From positions 1-13,735 of the forward strand of contig JABYQR010000652.1 in assembly GCA_022592445.1 (NCBI GenBank): a stretch of 13,735 nucleotides of DNA, written 5' to 3'. This document shows, piece after piece, positions 9,801 to 13,735 of the stretch (positions within the stretch are counted from its first letter, which is position 1; every line of letters starts with the position of its first letter). The position numbers were made by a program, and so were the translations under genes. The notes under the pieces were generated by a model. The model did not search any database. It was not told the DNA's origin and saw nothing but the letters and a program-made list of their open reading frames with translations. The stretch is from Cytidiella melzeri. Lineage: Eukaryota > Basidiomycota > Agaricomycetes > Polyporales > Irpicaceae.

Positions 9801-9922
9801 TGAACGCGCCAAGTGATGTAATTCTCGGCTCCCCGTAATGGGTCGATTCGGTAAGTGCCCGAATGTTTGGACGCACTTGAAGTTGCCGCAGCGACGGTGG
9901 CAGGTGTGGGAGTAGTAGACAT
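6893..9922 (-). pseudogene. gag-pol: gag-pol of copia A, three nonsense codons and truncated in RT
   Basis: One frame of 1,010 codons starts at the ATG 9922-9920. The gag part is a UBN2/RVT_2-associated type with a zinc knuckle CHGC-KEGH-IKPEC (residues 233-246). A Lys/Glu-rich stretch follows, then protease ADTG (D317). Integrase has HCTLSHL and CKTC zinc ligands and catalytic D512, D575, E611 (35 residues between the last two). Reverse transcriptase has CRWVFAIKRDSDGK, QVDVIGAYLNSP (D959) and YGLKQAGRAW (from 996). In-frame stops are TAA 8785-8783 (codon 380), TGA 8656-8654 (codon 423) and TGA 8089-8087 (codon 612, right after the catalytic E611). All could arise by C to T change. There are no frameshifts. 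The frame runs 26 bp into the gypsy LTR (stop at 6866) as a meaningless fusion. Confidence 0.93.
9132..9155 (-). repeat. Hexanucleotide microsatellite inside copia A gag
   Basis: Four perfect copies of TTCTCC on the plus strand (GGAGAA on the coding strand) encode the alternating Glu-Lys run after the zinc knuckle. Flanking sequence is of similar composition. Such runs expand by slippage and here stay in frame because the unit is six bases. Confidence 0.85.
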
Positions 9923-10060
9923 AGTGATCTAATAAAAAGATCTAAGAATAATCTTTAATAGAAATGGCCTACGGGCGTAATGCCGACGTATTGTCGCCGT
10001 GATCTGTGAAGGGTCCAAGTATAGAGCTTGAAGTTATTGAGAGATTGATGCGCTTAGTTT

Positions 10061-10080
10061 AGAGCGTGGGGCTCATAACC
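10061..10080 (-). promoter_or_regulatory. Primer binding site of copia A, initiator tRNA-Met anticodon arm
   Basis: Read on the minus strand the site is GGTTATGAGCCCC followed by ACGCTCT. Its complement GGGGCTCATAACC has the stem-loop sequence of initiator tRNA-Met around the CAU anticodon (yeast has GGGCTCATAACCC there). It lies 3 nt inside the LTR. A match to the middle rather than to the 3' end of a tRNA means priming by a cleaved 5' half-tRNA, as known for Drosophila copia. The tRNA comparison is from memory of the yeast sequence. Confidence 0.7.
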
Positions 10081-10083
10081 TAT

Positions 10084-10231
10084 TGTTTTGCGAGGGGAGA
10101 GCGAGCACACACGAGTGATAACGAGCAAAGTGGATAAAATCAATAGTAACGAATATACATGAGTTTATATAGTTTTTGGAGATAGCGGAAATAACTAATA
10201 TAGTAATAAAAATGGAAGAGGTATTATGACA
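10084..10231 (-). repeat. 5' LTR of copia A, outer border uncertain
   Basis: The inner border (10084) is set by a terminal CA (AAAACA on the minus strand) 3 nt before the primer site. The outer border at 10231 would give a 148-bp LTR starting TGTCAT and containing a TATA box. Other TG starts at 10282 or 10293 would give about 200-210 bp. The partner 3' LTR is outside the window, so the length cannot be settled here. Confidence 0.5.
10164..10171 (-). promoter_or_regulatory. TATA box of the copia A LTR
   Basis: TATATAAA on the minus strand lies 61-68 bases inside the proposed outer LTR border and about 80 nt before the LTR end. It is the only clear TATA element upstream of the copia A gag-pol frame. 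Confidence 0.55.
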
Positions 10232-10299
10232 TGGTGAAGCGGGTACTCGGAGTGTGTGTGGGGGGTGGATAATGGCTTTTCAGCTCCAGCTCACGGACT
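10232..10299. other. Short spacer between two divergent copia 5' LTRs
   Basis: This 68-bp stretch lies between the proposed outer ends of the two copia LTRs. It has a GT/G-rich run (10249-10267) and no coding potential. It may be host flank, or part of either LTR if the borders are misplaced. Confidence 0.35.
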
Positions 10300-10414
10300 T
10301 GTAGTTACCGGACTGTCTTTTGTTTTCCGTATATGGTTGCTCTATTGTTCTTTTTTCACGCAGACACATCTGTATCACAGATTTTCCTTTTTGGGTCGCC
10401 TGAGGGCTCTGTCT

Positions 10415-10420
10415 TATATA
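10415..10420 (+). promoter_or_regulatory. TATA box of the copia B LTR
   Basis: TATATA in the context GTCTTATATACC is the only clear TATA element upstream of the copia B gag-pol frame. It points away from the copia A promoter about 250 bp to the left. Confidence 0.5.
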
Positions 10421-10448
10421 CCTTTGCCCCCGCTCCTGACACTCCATC

Positions 10449-10630
10449 GTGCTCTTTCTCTTTTGCACCTGGAGTGAGTATTCTTTGTTGTCCCTCACAT
10501 ATGCAATATGCTCACAGCCTGTACCTGTAGTTAACTCGCTTCGCTCGTGTGTCTTAGGTACAGTCATTATGCTATTGTGCTCTTTCTCTTTCGCACCTGG
10601 ATTAACTCGCTTTGCTCGTGTGTCTTAGGT
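10449..10630 (+). repeat. Interleaved duplicated blocks in the copia B LTR
   Basis: Block A, 24 bp (GTGCTCTTTCTCTTTYGCAC plus CTGG), occurs at 10449-10472 and 10577-10600 with one mismatch. Block B, 29 bp beginning TTAACTCGCTTYGCTCGTGT, occurs at 10531-10559 and 10602-10630 with one mismatch. Both mismatches are C/T at a CpG. The order is A-B-A-B, with the second A and B nearly adjacent. The first B copy sits in the loop of an 8-bp inverted repeat (10519-10526 CTGTACCT and 10556-10563 AGGTACAG). Confidence 0.85.
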
Positions 10631-10721
10631 CCTTACGATGGCAAGTGGGATTACGACTGCGCATCCATCCCTGCCCCTAGACGTGTTAAATAGACGTGTT
10701 GAATACATTTGACCGGCTTTA

Positions 10722-10734
10722 GGTTATGAGCCCC
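10722..10734 (+). promoter_or_regulatory. Primer binding site of copia B, initiator tRNA-Met anticodon arm
   Basis: GGTTATGAGCCCC is identical to the core of the copia A site, with the upstream TA also shared. The bases that follow (GCCTGGCTCT) differ from copia A. Its complement matches the anticodon stem-loop of initiator tRNA-Met, again implying a half-tRNA primer. Bases 10735-10851 are an untranslated leader with no other feature seen. Confidence 0.65.
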
Positions 10735-10851
10735 GCCTGGCTCTAATCAACACTCGTCGTTCACCTTATTGCGCCCATCTGTGCTTCGCTCCGATCAATG
10801 TCGATACACGACTCCAGGTCTCTATATCCACATCCTTAACGTCCTATCAAC

Positions 10852-13735
10852 ATGTCGAGCACCACACCTCCCACAGGTGGTTCGGCATCGTCTGGCCCTG
10901 CTGGGTCCACTCCTGCCTCTGCAGGTCCCTCTGCCGCTGGTTCGTCGTTCGTCAAGAACACTTCCAGCAACTCCTTGTTCATCAAACTCGACTCGCTGCC
11001 TAAGCTGACTGGTGCCAACAACTGGAAGGAATGGAACATGCTGTTCATCCAGTTCCTCAAGACGCAAGCCGCGTCTGGCATGGTCAATCCTTCTCTGGTC
11101 AAGCCCGCGTCCACCGACACGGACTACGACGACTGGTGCAAGGCCGACGCCAACGTCACTCTGGTTCTCCTCGCGACCATCGACAGCTCTCTCCACCATC
11201 TCTTCGACCTTGAAACCAACTCTGACGCCGAGATCTACGCTAAGCTAAAGGCCAACTACTCCGCCTCGACCACTCTCTCTGCGTTCCTCAAGTTCAAGCA
11301 GTACTTGATTCACACGATCGACGGTTCACGCCCTCTCGTTGAACAGCTTGAAGAACATGGTCGTCTCTGGCAAGAAGTTGACGCCTCCGGCATCCTTGGT
11401 GACAAGGAACTGCTCAAGATCTTCAGTCTCCTCTCGGTACTCCCTGACTCCTTTGCCAACATCGTTGAGCCCATCCTCGCTGTCACCGCGCCAAAGGACT
11501 TGAAATACAACGACATCCGATCGCGCCTCATTGACGAGGCGAAGCGAAAGGAATCGCCTTCAGTCTCTGCGGTCAAGTTCAACAAGTCTTCGGCTTCGTC
11601 CTCGTCGGGCAAGTCAAAGAAGCAGTGCGGGTTCTGCAAGTACAAGGGTCATACAGAGGACGAGTGTCGTAAGAAGAAGGCTGCCATTGAGGAGGCAAGG
11701 AAAGGGGGAAAAGGAGGAAAGGACAAGGGGAAGAAGGAATCTTCTGGGTCACCATCATTGTCTAACGGTTCTGCTGCTGTACATGTAGTCTCCACTGAGG
11801 ACTCCACGTCCGAAGCCGCCAACGTTGCGAATATAGATGTTATGTTTTATGCTTCGGGTGAAACACCCTGGATGCTTGACTCAGGCTGTACGAGACACAT
11901 CACCAACAACCTCAACAACTTCCACGACTACAAGCCGTTTGCTACGCCATTGTTTGCGACATTGGCTGATGCTTCGAAGACTTCAATGTCTACGCTTGGG
12001 TCTGGGAGCATACGTGGAACTGTACACGTTGATGGAAAGCAGCTCACAGCGCAGTTTGACAACGTCTTATACTGCCCGGGCATCGCCTACCGACTCATTT
12101 CGATTTCCTGTCTTGACTCCAAAGGATTCTCTACCGTTTTCACTGGCGGTAAAGCACGGATACACAAGAATGATACCACCTACGGCATAGGTATTATCAA
12201 GGGCGGCCAATACTGGTTGGGACTTCGCGTCTCTTCTTTGTCGGTCGCCTCCTCCACGCACACGCACTCGTCACCCATTGACCTTGTACACCAATGCTAT
12301 GGTCACCTCAACTGGGAAGCACTACAGAAGCTATGCTCTGACAACTCCCCAGTGACAGGTCTGACTATCGACGAGAAGACTCCTCACTCTGAACACGCAT
12401 GCGAAGGTTGTCAACTCGGCAAGGCCACACAACGCACATTCCATTCATCCTCGACACCTCGCGCGGACAAACCTTTCGATCTCATCCACACTGACTTGGC
12501 TGGACCTATGCAGAACTCTTCTGTAAACGGCAGACACCTCTACATGCTCACGTACATCAACGACTGCTCTGACAACGTCTGGATTTATTTCCTGAAACAC
12601 AAAGACGAACAGGAGCAGAAGTTCGAGGAGTTCCGTCAGCTGGTCAAAACTCAGTTCGAGAGGGATATCAAGATTCTTCGCTCTGACAGGGGCGGTGAAT
12701 ACCAGTCGAAGTGCTTCGTGCAATGACTGAAGGATCTTGGCATTGTCCATCAGCGCACCACCCCAGATACACCACAACAAAACGGCAAGGCTGAGCATTT
12801 CAACTGCACCATCATGGAGGCTGCGCTCTCTATGCTTTACGCCGCCGGGATGTCCAAAGGATTCTGGGAAGAAGCCGTGAAAACCGCTGTGCATGTGCGC
12901 AACCGAGCATCCAAACGGTCTCTGGATTGGAGGACACCATTCGAGATTATCACTGGCTCCAAGCCGGATGTTTCATACTTCCGTGTCTTTGGTTGCCTCG
13001 CCTATCGCCACATTCACAAGGATCATCGCAGGAAGCTCGATGCTCATGCTCAGCCTCTTGTGCATGTTGGCTATGAAGCAGGTTCTAAAGGTTACCGCTT
13101 ATGGGACAAACATACTCATAGGATCGTCTCAAGTACTGACGTTGTATTTGACAAACTGATCTTTCTAACCGTCCTTCACCTCCTACTCAACCATCTTCGA
13201 GCATTCCAACCTCTCCGCTGACCACGTACAATCTTGAACTCTCACTCCCTTTAACGCCCTCTTCGCAGCCGGCTACTACCACGTCGCAGGTGCCCTCAAC
13301 TCAACAACCACCTCCTCTTGATGCAACATACACGTCGGCTCCTACGCCTTCACGGATACCGCGTCCCTCTACTCCTATTCCTAGTTCGTCCACATCTGCT
13401 GAACCAGAGCCTAGCTCTTCATCCACGCCACTCTTGCCTTCCAAACGGAAAGGCCCTCCTGTCGTACCTTCTCCCAAACTCGAGCCAAATCCCAATCGTC
13501 TTCCGGCCGGCTTCTCCACATGACTACCTTCCATTCTCCAACCCGGCTCATGCTGGTGTTACACGTCGTTCACAACGCACTGTTGTACCTCGTGATGCGA
13601 AGCGACTCCAGTCTATGTGGGCTGCTACTGAACAAGAGATTGAGGAGACGACTCGGGCTCGCAGTAACAAGGTCCCCTACAAAGGCAAAGGCAAAGCAAA
13701 AGCTGACGCCGGCGCTGTCCTCTCTGACGAGCAGG
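10852..13735 (+). pseudogene. gag-pol: gag-pol of copia B, one TGA and two frameshifts, right end cut by window
   Basis: Starts at the ATG 10852, about 120 bp after the primer site. The gag region (residues about 40-210, LTGANNWKEWNMLFIQFL) precedes a zinc knuckle CGFC-KYKGH-TEDEC (259-272), a Lys/Gly-rich stretch and protease LDSG (D343). Integrase has zinc ligands H480, H485, C517, C520 and catalytic D548, D612, E648, with 35 residues between the last two. TGA 12724-12726 (codon 625) breaks the frame between D612 and E648. After integrase the frame shifts near 13153-13156 into a Pro/Ser/Thr-rich linker, then returns near 13520; open sequence continues to the window end. AEHFNCTIME next to E648 has His and Cys where Arg is usual (ERFNRT), both explained by CpG transitions. 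Reverse transcriptase is not in the window. Confidence 0.9.

Larger units (their letters stand above)
6893..10231 (-). mobile_element. Ty1/copia retrotransposon (copia A), 3' part displaced by the gypsy insertion
   Basis: On the minus strand the order is 5' LTR (right end), primer site, then one gag-pol frame with the copia domain order (gag, protease, integrase, reverse transcriptase). The frame ends abruptly at 6893, where the gypsy 3' LTR begins. The catalytic YVDD box, RNase H and the 3' LTR are absent here and should lie left of the gypsy 5' LTR, outside the window. The outer (right) border is uncertain: 10231 is preferred, 10282 or 10293 are alternatives. Confidence 0.85.
10300..10707 (+). 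repeat. 5' LTR of copia B, borders tentative (408 bp)
   Basis: The proposed ends are TGTAGTT at 10300 and AATACA at 10707, giving TGTA/TACA inverted termini. The region contains a TATA box at 10415 and duplicated blocks. A weakness is the 14-nt gap from 10707 to the primer site, longer than usual; no closer CA end exists. The 3' LTR needed for proof is outside the window. Confidence 0.45.
10300..13735 (+). mobile_element. Second Ty1/copia retrotransposon (copia B), right part beyond window
   Basis: A 5' LTR-like region with a TATA box, an initiator-tRNA primer site and a gag-pol frame in copia order follow one another on the plus strand. The window ends in the linker after integrase, so reverse transcriptase, RNase H and 3' LTR are not seen. 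Its Gag and protease (DSG rather than DTG) differ clearly from copia A, so it belongs to another family. The two copia elements stand head to head. Confidence 0.85.

Noticed and set aside
10061..10080. A tRNA gene, because of the GGGGCTCATAACC anticodon-like sequence
   Set aside because: No acceptor, D or T arms surround it; its place next to LTR ends in two elements fits a primer binding site.
10256..10567. Small open frames on both strands in the copia LTR region
   Set aside because: The region is explained as LTR with promoter and repeats; the frames have no domain and overlap the duplicated blocks.
10822..12894. Minus-strand open frames opposite copia B gag and integrase, up to 149 codons
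   Set aside because: They lie entirely antisense to a frame with zinc knuckle, protease and integrase motifs and show only low-complexity composition.

Overview
The window holds no recognisable host gene. It is a nest of three decayed LTR retrotransposons. The Ty3/gypsy element carries a C-terminal chromodomain, and the two Ty1/copia polyproteins resemble those common in filamentous fungi. This suggests transposon-rich heterochromatin of a fungus, most likely a basidiomycete; the taxon is an inference from element type and composition, not proven.

Layout. (1) 1-6892, + strand: a Ty3/gypsy chromovirus. Only the R-U5 part of its 5' LTR is inside the window (1-242). Then come a self-complementary primer binding site (245-255), a coding-like leader (380-1047), a gag broken by about six frameshifts (1098-2440), a probable -1 ribosomal frameshift signal (2431-2476), and a 1,317-codon pol frame interrupted by two TGA codons (2437-6390). 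A polypurine tract and a complete 491-bp 3' LTR (6402-6892) follow. (2) 6893-about 10231, - strand: a Ty1/copia element. Its single gag-pol frame (9922 down to 6893) has three nonsense codons and is cut inside the reverse transcriptase by the gypsy 3' LTR. The missing 3' part should lie to the left of the window. (3) About 10300-13735, + strand: a second, unrelated Ty1/copia element with 5' LTR, primer site and gag-pol running off the right edge before its reverse transcriptase. It has one TGA and two frameshifts.

How the parts work or worked. In each element gag forms the particle, and protease, integrase, reverse transcriptase and RNase H copy and insert it. Three replication signals are readable. 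The gypsy primer site is a perfect 11-nt complement of its own LTR next to the expected transcription start (Tf1/sushi-type self-priming). The gag-pol junction shows slippery heptamer, 6-nt spacer and stem. Both copia primer sites match the anticodon arm of initiator tRNA-Met, implying a half-tRNA primer as in Drosophila copia.

Decay. Most nonsense codons read as CGA to TGA, and five of six differences between the gypsy LTRs sit at CpG-derived positions, so methylated-CpG deamination or a RIP-like process is the likely agent. The gypsy gag additionally has many indels that its pol lacks. None of the three copies looks able to act on its own.
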